A stretch of DNA of 45,742 bases from Thioalkalivibrio sp. (GCF_007692535.1 NZ_REBW01000169.1:1-45742), one strand, 5' to 3'. Counted from the stretch's first letter, positions 15,054-23,119 are shown. Notes: generated by a model not told the origin, from the letters alone. A program made the numbers and translations.

Positions 15054-15458
15054 TCAGAACGTGTTCGCAACGCGTTCCACGCCGGGGGCCCGCGCACGGA
15101 CCAGACGCTCGACGACGTTCTTGAGGTCCAGCGTGGAACGCGGACAGCCCACGCAGGCACCCTTCAGACGCACCTGCACCGTGCGTCCATCGAGGCCCAC
15201 GTATTCGATGTCACCGCCGTCCTGCTGCAGGATCCGGCGCGCCTCCTCCACCGCCTGACGCACCGCCGCCTCGTCGATCGGACCCTCGGCGGGCTCATCG
15301 AGCGCCTGGCGCTGCGCGAAGGTCTGTGCGCGGTCCAGGCGCAGGGCCAACTCGGGATCGACGGCCTCGATCGCGTCCAGTTCATCCTCGGTGTAGACGT
15401 GTTCCGGATCGTCACTGAGCAGATGATCGACCGCGGCCATGTCCCGGGGCGTATTCAT
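15054..15458 (-). CDS. NifU-like Fe-S scaffold/carrier domain from internal start (alternative product)
   Basis: From the internal ATG the product is 134 residues: an acidic N-terminal region (DDPEHVYTEDELDAIEA, helical) and a complete NifU C-terminal domain with VEEARRILQQDGGDIEYV and CVGC. The family delivers or holds Fe-S clusters, and as neighbour of SdhB (three Fe-S clusters) a maturation role is plausible but inferred. GGAG eight bases before the ATG is as good as sites used elsewhere here. The extra N-terminal region is not part of the NifU domain, which supports a natural protein start at this point. Confidence 0.6.
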   Translation of the reverse strand: MNTPRDMAAVDHLLSDDPEHVYTEDELDAIEAVDPELALRLDRAQTFAQRQALDEPAEGPIDEAAVRQAVEEARRILQQDGGDIEYVGLDGRTVQVRLKGACVGCPRSTLDLKNVVERLVRARAPGVERVANTF

Positions 15459-15998
15459 GGGCTGCGCTCCGCGCTTGGTCAGGGCGGCGAGTATACCAAC
15501 GGCCCGCTGCGCGCCCTCCTGAAGCCGCGCGGTCAGGCCGGGTTTGTCGTCTGCCTCCGGCGGCCAGCGCAGGCGCACCCGCAGGCGGCGGAAGTCCTCC
15601 GGGTCCAGCCGCCACCAGGGCAGCCACAGCACCTGGACCGTTCCCGTGTCCGCGACGCCGCAGACCAGCACGACCATCCGGGCCCCCACGCGGCTGTCTC
15701 CCGAGACCCGGATGCCGGTCCGCTGTTCATGACGCAGCCCCTCGCGCGTCGCCAGCCACCACTGTCCCTCGGTATCACAGCCCAGCCAGTCCCAACGGGG
15801 GCCGCGCAGACGCACGGACCAGGCCACGGCAAAAAGGGAGAGGATCAGCGTCAGCAGCGCGGGGATCCAGCCGCTGTACGCCAGTGCGTAGAGCACCACG
15901 CCGGCCGCCACCGCGAACAGCCCCAGCGCCGCCAGCGGCGGCAGGAAGGGGTCATGCCTCAGGGCGATCCGCAGTGGCGGCGCGGATGAGCGGGACAA
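15054..15998 (-). CDS. Composite ORF: YgfX-like membrane domain joined to a NifU C-terminal Fe-S domain
   Basis: One uninterrupted 314-residue frame. Residues 1-180 resemble YgfX (CptA-type partner of SdhE): two hydrophobic segments at about 17-40 and 44-60, then a soluble part with GPRWDWLGCDTEGQWWLA and VLWLPWWRLDPEDFRRLRV. Residues about 240-314 are a NifU-type domain with GGDIEYVGLDGRTVQVRLKG and the Fe-S ligand pair CVGC. YgfX is expected directly after sdhE, and it overlaps that gene's end here by 47 bases. The apparent start is TTG; no ATG precedes the membrane segment in frame. An internal ATG at 15458 with GGAG eight bases upstream could give the NifU part alone. Whether the cell makes the fusion, the short form or both is open. 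Confidence 0.75.
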   Translation of the reverse strand: MSRSSAPPLRIALRHDPFLPPLAALGLFAVAAGVVLYALAYSGWIPALLTLILSLFAVAWSVRLRGPRWDWLGCDTEGQWWLATREGLRHEQRTGIRVSGDSRVGARMVVLVCGVADTGTVQVLWLPWWRLDPEDFRRLRVRLRWPPEADDKPGLTARLQEGAQRAVGILAALTKRGAQPMNTPRDMAAVDHLLSDDPEHVYTEDELDAIEAVDPELALRLDRAQTFAQRQALDEPAEGPIDEAAVRQAVEEARRILQQDGGDIEYVGLDGRTVQVRLKGACVGCPRSTLDLKNVVERLVRARAPGVERVANTF

Positions 15999-16209
15999 GG
16001 CGGGCTATGCCCGAATCCACCGTCGCCTGGCGCCCCAGCACCAGGTCCAGCAAAAGATTGTCGGGGTAGCCCAGCAAGCGTTCGAAGGCATCGCGACCCT
16101 CCTGGTCAAGACTGTCATATCCATGATCGAGAAAACGGCCCAGCAGCAGGTCATTTTCCAGCATGCCCCGACGACAGCGCCAGCGCGTGCGGGTGTCGGG
16201 CATCACCAT
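15952..16209 (-). CDS. sdhE: Succinate dehydrogenase assembly factor SdhE (YgfY)
   Basis: An 85-residue cytoplasmic factor that promotes covalent attachment of FAD to SdhA. The essential RGxxE motif is present as RRGMLENDLLL near residue 14, followed by FLDHGYDSLDQEGRDAFERLL and DNLLLDLVLGR, the standard helical bundle. Start ATG 16209 has GGAGG about nine bases upstream; another ATG lies two codons later. It follows sdhB by 28 bases, so it is co-transcribed with its substrate. Its end overlaps the YgfX-like ORF, as in other gammaproteobacteria where ygfY and ygfX overlap. Confidence 0.94.
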   Translation of the reverse strand: MVMPDTRTRWRCRRGMLENDLLLGRFLDHGYDSLDQEGRDAFERLLGYPDNLLLDLVLGRQATVDSGIARLVPLIRAATADRPEA

Positions 16210-16237
16210 CGCAGCCCGCCTCCGTGTTCGACCGCGA

Positions 16238-16939
16238 TCACACCGAGCGCTTGATCATGGTCCTGCGGATGTCGCCGATCGCCTTCGAGGGATTCAGGCC
16301 CTTCGGACACACCTGCGTGCAGTTCATGATGCCGTGGCAGCGATAGAGACGGTAGGCGTCGTCGAGACGCTCGAGCCGGTGCTCGGTGGCCTGGTCGCGG
16401 CTGTCCTCGATAAAGCGCGCGGCCTGCAGCAGCGCCGCCGGTCCCAGGAAGCGGTCCGGGTTCCACCAATAGGAGGGGCAGGACGCCGAGCAGCAGCCGC
16501 AGAGGATGCACTCGTACAGCCCGTCGAGGCGGTCGCGATCCTCCGGGGACTGCAGGCGCTCGACCTCGGGCTCCGGCGAGTCGTTGATCAGCCAGGGCTC
16601 CGCCTCACGGTACTGGCGGTAGAAGTTGTCCATATCGACGATCAGGTCACGGATCACCGGCATGCCCGGGAACGGGCGCAGCACCACGGGCGCCTTCAGA
16701 TTCGCAAGCGGCATGATGCAGGCAAGCCCATTGGTACCGTTGACGTTCATCCCGTCGCTGCCACAGACACCGTGCTGACACGAGCGCCGGAAGCCGAGGC
16801 TGTCGTCCTGCTCCTTCAGCAGCAGCAGGGCGTCCAGCAGCATCATGCCGGGTTCGACCTGGTCGTCGGGCAGCGTGAACGACTGCATGTAGGGTGCGCT
16901 GTCGGTGTCGGGATTGAACCGGTAGATCGAAAATTCCAT
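16238..16939 (-). CDS. sdhB: Succinate dehydrogenase iron-sulfur subunit SdhB
   Basis: A 233-residue membrane-peripheral subunit passing electrons from FAD to ubiquinone. The N-terminal [2Fe-2S] domain has C54, C59, D62 and C74 in SCQHGVCGSDG and GLAC. The C-terminal domain has CILCGCCSASCP for [4Fe-4S] and CHGIMNCTQVCPKGLNP completing the [4Fe-4S]/[3Fe-4S] ligands. The start at 16939 is fixed by AGGAGG seven bases upstream and by MEFSIYRF. The product ends in the usual basic tail MIKRSV. It is separated from sdhA by an unusual A-rich 73-base spacer. Confidence 0.97.
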   Translation of the reverse strand: MEFSIYRFNPDTDSAPYMQSFTLPDDQVEPGMMLLDALLLLKEQDDSLGFRRSCQHGVCGSDGMNVNGTNGLACIMPLANLKAPVVLRPFPGMPVIRDLIVDMDNFYRQYREAEPWLINDSPEPEVERLQSPEDRDRLDGLYECILCGCCSASCPSYWWNPDRFLGPAALLQAARFIEDSRDQATEHRLERLDDAYRLYRCHGIMNCTQVCPKGLNPSKAIGDIRRTMIKRSV

Positions 16940-17012
16940 CCGCAAGCCTCCTGGGGGCACGCAACCAACGACTGGCTAAAAGCCAAAAACTAAAAGCTAA
17001 AACCCAAACCTG
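16940..17012 (-). repeat. A/T-rich short-repeat spacer between sdhA and sdhB
   Basis: On the minus strand this spacer contains repeated TTTTAGC-type units (TTTTAGCTTTTAGTTTTTGG and CTTTTAGCC), unlike the GC-rich surroundings. Other junctions in this operon are 4-base overlaps or under 30 bases. It ends with the sdhB ribosome-binding site. Function unknown. Confidence 0.5.
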
Positions 17013-18776
17013 TCAGTAAACCCGCTTTTTCGGCGGGAAGGATTCGACCGTCACCGGCTGAGTACGCACCGGCTTGTAGTCCATCGAATCGTCGAGCAGC
17101 GAATAAAGCGAGTGTTTCAGCCAGCGCTCGTCGTCCCGTTCGGGAAAGTCGACCCGGCTGTGTGCGCCACGGCTCTCTTCCCGGCCCAGTGCCGAGCACA
17201 TCGTGGCCATTGCACAGTCCATCAGGTTCTCGAGTTCCATCGCCTCGATCCGCGCGGTGTTGAAGGTCTGCGTGTGGTCCCGGATCACCGCGTTTTCGAT
17301 CCGTTCGCGAAGCACGCGCAGCTTGTCCACACCCTCCTGCATCACCTCGGCGGTGCGGAATACGCCGCAGTGGTCCTCCATGACCTTGCGCAACTCCCGC
17401 CGCAGCGGCTCCACCGCCTCCCCGTCGCCCTTGCGCTCCCAGCGCGAAAGGCGTTCCAGGGCCTGGTCCACCGACGCCTGGGGCAATGGACGGTGATAGC
17501 GGTTTTCCTTCAGGAAATCGAGGATGTGGTTGGCCGCCGCACGGCCGAACACCAGGATGTCGAGCAGGGAATTGCCACCCAGCCGGTTCGCGCCGTGCAC
17601 CGAGACGCAGGCGGCCTCGCCCGCGGCGTAGAGCCCTGGCACCGGGTCCTCCGGCGTATCCTTGACCGGAACCACGACCTGGCCATCGCGGTTGGTGGGG
17701 ATGCCACCCATGCTGTAGTGACACGTCGGAAAGACGGCAATGGGTTTCTCGATGGGATCGACGCCGAGAAAGGTCATGCTCATCTCGCGGATGCCCGGGA
17801 GCTTCTTCATGATCGTGTCGGTGCCGAGGTGGCGCATATCCAGAAGGACGTGATCCTTGTTCTTGCCGCAGCCCCGACCCTCGCGTATTTCGATTGCGAT
17901 CGCACGGCTGACCACGTCGCGGGATGCGAGGTCCTTTGCCTGCGGCGCGTAGCGCTCCATGAAGCGCTCACCCTCACCGTTGATCAGGAAGCCGCCCTCG
18001 CCGCGCACGCCCTCGGTGATCAGCATCCCGCGACCGGCGATTCCGGTCGGGTGAAACTGCACGAATTCCATGTCTTCCAGCGGCACACCCGCGCGCAGGG
18101 CCATGGCCATGCCATCGCCGGTGTTGCTCAGGGCGTTGGTGTTGGTGCGAAAGATCTGCCCCGCGCCGCCGGTGGCGATCAGCGTCGTCTTGGCCTCGAT
18201 CACGATCGGCTCACCGCTCAGGATCTCGAAGGCCACCACGCCAAGCACATAGCCTGCTTCGTCCTTGATCAGGTCGATCGCGAAGTACTCGTCGAAGAAA
18301 TGTGTGCGCGCGCGAAGGTTCTGCTGGTACAGCGAGTGCAGGATCGCATGACCGGTCCGGTCCGCGGCGGCACAGGTCCGTGCCGCCTGTTCCTTGCCGA
18401 AATTCTGGCTCTGTCCACCGAAGGCCCGCTGGTAGATCCCGCCATTGTCCAGCCGTGAGAACGGCACACCGAAGTGCTCCAGTTCGTAGACGACCTTCGG
18501 GGCGGCCCGGCACATGTACTCGATCGCATCCTGGTCCCCGAGATAGTCGGAGCCCTTGATGGTGTCGAACATGTGCCAGTGCCAGGAGTCCGGCAGAACG
18601 TTGGCCAGCGCGGCATTCACACCGCCCTGCGCGGCGACAGTGTGCGAGCGCGTCGGAAACACCTTGGAGACGACCGCGACACGGGCGTCGGCGTTGGACA
18701 ACTGCAGTGCGGCGCGCAGACCGGCGCCGCCGGCCCCGATGATCAGGGCATCGAACTTCCGCGTGGTGAGTTTCAT
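17013..18776 (-). CDS. sdhA: Succinate dehydrogenase flavoprotein subunit SdhA
   Basis: A 587-residue catalytic subunit oxidising succinate to fumarate in the TCA cycle and respiratory complex II. The Rossmann GAGGAGLRAAL lies near residue 14. The covalent-FAD histidine is in RSHTVAAQGG. The substrate-site motifs are QFHPTGIAG, the active-site arginine region near RYAPQAKDLASRDVVSRAI, and HYSMGGIPTN. The C-terminus DYKPVRTQPVTVESFPPKKR is typical. Start ATG 18776 overlaps the sdhD stop by four bases (ATGA); nine further upstream codons in frame lie within sdhD and are not family-like. Confidence 0.98.
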   Translation of the reverse strand: MKLTTRKFDALIIGAGGAGLRAALQLSNADARVAVVSKVFPTRSHTVAAQGGVNAALANVLPDSWHWHMFDTIKGSDYLGDQDAIEYMCRAAPKVVYELEHFGVPFSRLDNGGIYQRAFGGQSQNFGKEQAARTCAAADRTGHAILHSLYQQNLRARTHFFDEYFAIDLIKDEAGYVLGVVAFEILSGEPIVIEAKTTLIATGGAGQIFRTNTNALSNTGDGMAMALRAGVPLEDMEFVQFHPTGIAGRGMLITEGVRGEGGFLINGEGERFMERYAPQAKDLASRDVVSRAIAIEIREGRGCGKNKDHVLLDMRHLGTDTIMKKLPGIREMSMTFLGVDPIEKPIAVFPTCHYSMGGIPTNRDGQVVVPVKDTPEDPVPGLYAAGEAACVSVHGANRLGGNSLLDILVFGRAAANHILDFLKENRYHRPLPQASVDQALERLSRWERKGDGEAVEPLRRELRKVMEDHCGVFRTAEVMQEGVDKLRVLRERIENAVIRDHTQTFNTARIEAMELENLMDCAMATMCSALGREESRGAHSRVDFPERDDERWLKHSLYSLLDDSMDYKPVRTQPVTVESFPPKKRVY

Positions 18777-19111
18777 GTCAGTGCCGCCTCGATCAGGATC
18801 CACAGTGCCCAGAAGCCGAGCAGCAGAAACGCCACTGCCACGGCCACCAGGGCCGTCAGCCGCACGGACACGGGTCGCACGTAATCGATGATCACGTCGC
18901 GCAGCCCGATCCAGGCGTGCAGCAGCATCAGAAGGATGAACGCCACGGTCGCCAGCCAGACCACCGGATGCGTGACCAGGGCAACCCAGGCACCGTGATC
19001 GGCGGGGGGCCTCGCCAGCAGGACCGCGATTGCGAGGAAGACGTAGAGTCCGGCATAGATCGCGGTAACCCGTTGCAGCAACCAGGCGCGCTGCCCGCTC
19101 AGCAAACTCAT
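18773..19111 (-). CDS. sdhD: Succinate dehydrogenase membrane anchor SdhD
   Basis: A 112-residue inner-membrane anchor with three transmembrane helices (about 12-34, 47-68 and 85-108). Together with SdhC it forms the quinone and heme b site. The conserved segment LLHAWIGLRDVIIDYVRP carries the heme-ligand histidine and the Asp-Tyr pair (D82/Y83 of E. coli) that lines the quinone pocket. The N-terminal WLLQRVTAIYAGLYV matches the family. Four-base overlaps with both sdhC and sdhA indicate tight coupling. Confidence 0.95.
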   Translation of the reverse strand: MSLLSGQRAWLLQRVTAIYAGLYVFLAIAVLLARPPADHGAWVALVTHPVVWLATVAFILLMLLHAWIGLRDVIIDYVRPVSVRLTALVAVAVAFLLLGFWALWILIEAALT

Positions 19112-19485
19112 AGGAACATCACCCAGAGCAGGACCGCGGCGACCACCCCGGCGATCAACGCAGACCAGGCCGTCTGCCGCCCGCCCTCACGCGTCTCGCC
19201 GATGCCGATCTCCACAAGCAGGAACCGGATTCCCACGAAGAAATGATGCATCAGAAGCCACAGCCAGACGAGCAGCAGGAACAATCCAATCGGGTGTCGA
19301 AGCACGTCCACGGCCTGGGCGAACCCCCCGGGATCCGCAAGCGAACGACCGAAAAGCCACAAAACCAGAGGGATTGAAAGAATGAGCAGAACCCCGGTGA
19401 CACGGTGGAGAATGGAAACCAAGGCATTGACGGGAAGGCTGATCTTGGTTAGATCCAGGAAGACCGGACGCGCCTGACTGGGCAT
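19108..19485 (-). CDS. sdhC: Succinate dehydrogenase cytochrome b556 subunit SdhC
   Basis: A 125-residue inner-membrane protein with three helices (about 28-47, 66-88 and 104-124). SILHRVTG near residue 24 supplies the Ser and Arg of the quinone site. HHFFVGIR retains the heme ligand (H81, equal to E. coli H84). The next residue, His91 in E. coli, is Phe here, and the following Asp is Glu. Start ATG 19485 has GAGGAG six bases upstream. It is the first gene of the operon and diverges from ygfZ across about 114 bases. Confidence 0.95.
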   Translation of the reverse strand: MPSQARPVFLDLTKISLPVNALVSILHRVTGVLLILSIPLVLWLFGRSLADPGGFAQAVDVLRHPIGLFLLLVWLWLLMHHFFVGIRFLLVEIGIGETREGGRQTAWSALIAGVVAAVLLWVMFL

Positions 19486-19599
19486 GCATTTCTCCTCTTC
19501 GTCACGGGTGCCGTGGGACTAACTGACGCCCGTTGATCTGTTCGTCTACTATGGCCGGGGTTGGTTCCACAGTATAGCCACACCGCGAGGAAGCAAGCG

Positions 19600-20649
19600 A
19601 TGCGCGACGACTGGAAAAGACACCTGATCGATGTAGGCGCCGAGTTCGAAGGCGACCTGCTGCGGGATTTCGGCAACGCCGAGCGCGAACGGCGCGTGGC
19701 GGTCAATGGCGATGTGATCTGCGATCTTTCGCACCGGGGCCTGCTCGAGGTACGGGGCAAGGATGCGCAGTCCTTTCTGCAGGGACAATTCGGCAATGAC
19801 ATCCGCGAGGTCAGTGAGACCCGCTCCCAGCTCTCCAGCTTCTCCAGCCCGAAGGGGCGTGCCTACGCCGTTTTCCGGGTCATGCTGGACCGCGACGCCT
19901 ACTTGCTGGAGATGAATCCGGAGCCGGTGGAAACCGTGCGCAAGCGGCTGGCGATGTTCGTGATGCGGGCCGAGGTGGTGATCGAGAACGCGGAAGACTC
20001 CCGCATCCGCTTCGGCCTGTCCGGGCCCACGGCGGAGCAGCAACTCGCCGATACCCTCGGCGCCTTTCCCAAGGAAGTCAACGACGTACTGAGCCGCAAG
20101 GGCGTCAGCGTGGTTCGGGTGCAGCACATGGTGCACCCGCGCTTCGAGTTCGCCGGCGAGATCGATGCCTGCCGGTCGCTCTGGAACGACCTGAACGTGC
20201 ACAGTGCGCCGGTGGGACCCGAGGGCTGGCGCCTGCTGGACATCCTCGCGGGGGTGCCGACCATCTACCCGGAGACCAGCGAGACGTTCGTCCCGCAGAT
20301 GGTCAACCTGCACGCCCTGAACGGGATCAGTTTCAAAAAGGGCTGTTACCCGGGGCAGGAGGTGGTGGCGCGCATGCATTATCTCGGCAAGCTGAAGCGG
20401 CGGATGTTCCGGTTGGCCATCGAGGGGCAGGAGCGCCCGCTGCCGGGCAGCCCCGTCTACCGCGCCAGTGGCGAGCCGGGCCAGCCCGACGGCGAAATCG
20501 TGGATGCGGTCATGCACCCTGACGGCCTCTACGCCGCGCTGGCGGTGGTGCAGATCGCCGCATCCGAGGAACCGCTTCGCTGGAGCAGCCCCGACGGCTC
20601 CGCCGCGCACGTGATTCCCCTTCCCTACACGATCCCCGGGAGTGCCTGA
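19600..20649 (+). CDS. ygfZ: tRNA-modifying / Fe-S cluster repair protein YgfZ (folate-binding)
   Basis: A 349-residue folate-binding protein of the GcvT-like fold, required for full activity of some Fe-S enzymes such as the tRNA methylthiotransferase MiaB and for oxidative-stress tolerance. The family hallmark KGCYPGQEVVARMHYLGK is present with its cysteine near residue 248. The N-terminal segment ICDLSHRGLLEVRGKDAQSF and FLQGQFGNDI are typical. The start at 19600 (MRDDWKRHL) has GAGG upstream; an in-frame codon at 19561 is less likely. Divergence from the sdh operon fits a shared theme of Fe-S maintenance. Confidence 0.94.
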   Translation: MRDDWKRHLIDVGAEFEGDLLRDFGNAERERRVAVNGDVICDLSHRGLLEVRGKDAQSFLQGQFGNDIREVSETRSQLSSFSSPKGRAYAVFRVMLDRDAYLLEMNPEPVETVRKRLAMFVMRAEVVIENAEDSRIRFGLSGPTAEQQLADTLGAFPKEVNDVLSRKGVSVVRVQHMVHPRFEFAGEIDACRSLWNDLNVHSAPVGPEGWRLLDILAGVPTIYPETSETFVPQMVNLHALNGISFKKGCYPGQEVVARMHYLGKLKRRMFRLAIEGQERPLPGSPVYRASGEPGQPDGEIVDAVMHPDGLYAALAVVQIAASEEPLRWSSPDGSAAHVIPLPYTIPGSA

Positions 20650-20654
20650 GAACC

Positions 20655-20819
20655 ATGCGTTTCCTGTTCTTCTTTGTCGTATTGATCCTTCTGTCGCTTT
20701 GGGCCGCCTTCTTCAGCCGACCCAACAACCGGAAGCTCTCGAATATCCTTTACGTGATCGCCGGCGTGCTCTCCCTGCTGTTCGTGATCGGCTACCTGCG
20801 CCTCGACGGCTATTTCTGA
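20655..20819 (+). CDS. Small two-helix membrane protein, unknown function
   Basis: A 54-residue ORF starting five bases after the ygfZ stop, so it is almost certainly co-transcribed. It reads MRFLFFFVVLILLSLWAAFF, then a short polar loop RPNNRKLSNI, then a second hydrophobic helix LYVIAGVLSLLFVIGYL and a short tail. Two transmembrane segments with a basic loop suggest a small inner-membrane protein. No motif identifies a family, and no function is claimed. Confidence 0.7.
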   Translation: MRFLFFFVVLILLSLWAAFFSRPNNRKLSNILYVIAGVLSLLFVIGYLRLDGYF

Positions 20820-20975
20820 CGTGCGGGCGTGCGGTTAGCCCGCGCCATCGGTCCGGCTCCGGGGCTCTCCATCGGCGCTTTCTCCCCATCGATGTACCGG
20901 GGAAGCGCCGTTCCCGTTGTCAGCGCATGAGCGACACGCCAGAATTCGCCTCATTCATCCAAACGGAAGCGTCTG

Positions 20976-23024
20976 ATGACTCCGACCGCAGTACACGACA
21001 TTCGTAATGTCGCCCTCCTAGGCCACGCCGGCAGCGGCAAGACCACCCTGCTGGAGGCCCTTCTCGCGGCCACCGGGGAAATCAAGACCCCCGGGCAGGT
21101 CGAGCGGGGCGACACGCTGAGCGACCAGGATCCCCTGGAAAAGGCCATGGGGCATTCGCTGAGCACCACCCTCGCCCACATGGAATGGGCCGGGCATTGG
21201 ATCAATCTCCTGGACACCCCCGGACTGCCGGATCTGCTCGGCCGGGCCCTGCTCGCCCTGCCCGCCGTGGAAACCGCGGCCCTGGTGATCAACGCCTCGG
21301 CCGGGATCGAGGCCGTCAGCCGCAAGGTGATGGACGCTGCCGACGACAAATGCCGCATGATCATCGTCAACCGCATCGACGCCGCCGGCGAGGATCTCGG
21401 CGAACTCATGCGCAGCATCACCGACAGCTTCGGTCCGGTGTGCCTGCCGATCAACCTGCCGGCCCCGGGTGGTGCCGGCGTGATCGACTGCTTCTTCAAT
21501 CCCGACGAATCCGCCGCCACCGCATTTTCGAGCGTCGCGGATGCCCACGAAGCGATCGTGGACCAGGTCGTCGAGCTGGACGAGGATCTGATGGCGCGCT
21601 ACCTGGAACAGGGGCAGTCCCTGGATCCTGAACAGCTGCACGACCCCTTCGAACAGGCGCTGCGCGAGGGTCACCTGATCCCGGTCTGCTTCGTGTCCGC
21701 GCAGACCGGTGCCGGAATCCGCGAGCTGCTGGATATCCTCGGGCGCCTGATGCCCGACCCCACCGAGGGCAACCTGCCGCACTTCGTCAAGGGCGAGGGC
21801 GCAGCCGCCAAGCCCGTCGAGGTCGTCCCGGACCCGGACCGGCACGTCATCGCCCACGTGTTCCAGGTGCAGAACGACCCCTTCCGCGGCCACCTCGCGC
21901 TGTTTCGCATTCACCAGGGCACCGTGACCCCGAACACCCAGCTGTTGATCGGAGATGCCAGAAAGCCGTTCAAGGTTTCCCACCTGCTGCGCCTGCAGGG
22001 ACGCAACCAGAACGAGACGGCGCGCGGCGTTCCCGGAGACATCTGCGCGGTGGCCCGGGTCGACGAACTCCACCGGGATGCGGTATTGCATGATTCCCAT
22101 GACGAGGACTACTTCCATCTGGTCCCGCCGCCCTTTCCGAAACCCGTCTTCGGGCTGGCGCTGCTGCCGCGCAAGCACGGTGACGAGCAGAAGCTCTCCG
22201 AAGCCCTGCCGCGCATGCTCGACGAGGATCCCTGCCTGGAGGTGGGTTTCGAGCCCCAGACGCGCCAGACTGTGGTCCGCGGCCTGGGGGAACTGCACCT
22301 GAAGCTGCTGCTGGATCAGCTCTCGGGGCGCTGGAACCTTCAGCTCGACACCGCGGCGCCCGAGGTGCCGTACCGCGAGACGATCATCGGCTCCGCCGAA
22401 GCCCGTTACCGTCACAAGAAGCAGAGTGGCGGTTCCGGGCAGTTCGGCGAGGTCGCGCTGCGCGTGGAACCGTTACCGCGTGGTGCGGGTTTCGATTTCC
22501 AGGACGAGGTCAAAGGCGGCGCGATCCCCGGAAACTTCATGAGCGCGGTGCAGAAAGGGGTGATTCAGGCGCTGGAAGACGGTGCCCTGGCCGGTTACCC
22601 GATCCAGGATCTGCGCGTGACCGTCTTCGACGGCAAGCACCATGCGGTGGATTCCAACGAAATCTCGTTCTCTCTCGCCGCGAAGCACGCCACGCTCGAG
22701 GCTGCGCGAGGCGCCCGGCCGGTGGTGCTGGAACCGCTCGTGAACGTCAGCGTCAAGGCGGCCGACCGTCACTTCGGCGAGATCAGCGCGGAATTCTCCA
22801 GCCGACGCGGCCGTGTCACCGGAACGGACAGCCCGAGTCCCGGCTGGACCGAGATCCATGCGCTGGTGCCGCTGGCCGAAATGGACGGCTTCGAGGCCCG
22901 GCTGAAGTCGATCTGCGCCGGGGACAGCGAGTTCGTGGTGTCGGGAGGCGACTACGAGCCGGCACCCCACGATGTCCAGACCCGGCTTGCACAGGCCTAC
23001 AATGGACGTGCCGAGGCGCATTGA
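20976..23024 (+). CDS. Elongation factor G-like GTPase (EF-G paralogue, FusA2-type)
   Basis: A 682-residue translational GTPase with EF-G domain order: G domain, beta-barrel domain II, and domains III-V. G1 is GHAGSGKT (16-23), G3 DTPG (80-83) and G4 NRID (132-135) in place of the usual NKxD. The switch I RGITI signature of EF-G is absent; AMGHSLSTTL occupies that region. FVSAQTGAGIRELLD is the G5 area. Domain IV retains GQFGEVALRVEP and GNFMSAVQKGV, and domain V ends with LVPLAEMDGFE. This matches the divergent bacterial EF-G-like family whose role (recycling, stress or neither) is uncertain. GGAAG precedes the start. Canonical fusA is presumably elsewhere. Confidence 0.9.
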   Translation: MTPTAVHDIRNVALLGHAGSGKTTLLEALLAATGEIKTPGQVERGDTLSDQDPLEKAMGHSLSTTLAHMEWAGHWINLLDTPGLPDLLGRALLALPAVETAALVINASAGIEAVSRKVMDAADDKCRMIIVNRIDAAGEDLGELMRSITDSFGPVCLPINLPAPGGAGVIDCFFNPDESAATAFSSVADAHEAIVDQVVELDEDLMARYLEQGQSLDPEQLHDPFEQALREGHLIPVCFVSAQTGAGIRELLDILGRLMPDPTEGNLPHFVKGEGAAAKPVEVVPDPDRHVIAHVFQVQNDPFRGHLALFRIHQGTVTPNTQLLIGDARKPFKVSHLLRLQGRNQNETARGVPGDICAVARVDELHRDAVLHDSHDEDYFHLVPPPFPKPVFGLALLPRKHGDEQKLSEALPRMLDEDPCLEVGFEPQTRQTVVRGLGELHLKLLLDQLSGRWNLQLDTAAPEVPYRETIIGSAEARYRHKKQSGGSGQFGEVALRVEPLPRGAGFDFQDEVKGGAIPGNFMSAVQKGVIQALEDGALAGYPIQDLRVTVFDGKHHAVDSNEISFSLAAKHATLEAARGARPVVLEPLVNVSVKAADRHFGEISAEFSSRRGRVTGTDSPSPGWTEIHALVPLAEMDGFEARLKSICAGDSEFVVSGGDYEPAPHDVQTRLAQAYNGRAEAH

Positions 23025-23040
23025 CGAGCACCCCCGCCAT

Positions 23041-23119
23041 ATGGAGTGCGGGAGCTTGCTCCCGCTTTCGGCACCGATCCCGGCCCAGATCCAAAGCGGT
23101 GGCAAGCCACCGCACTCCA
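23041..23119 (+). repeat. REP-like intergenic repeat, copy 2 (reference copy)
   Basis: About 79 bases: left half ATGGAGTGCGGGAGCTTGCT plus CCCGC forms a hairpin, a variable centre follows, and right half GCGGTGGCAAGCCACCGC plus ACTCCA forms a second hairpin. The outer TGGAGTGCGG and CCGCACTCCA are inverted, so the whole unit can fold end to end. It lies between the convergent EF-G-like and HAD genes. Confidence 0.75.
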
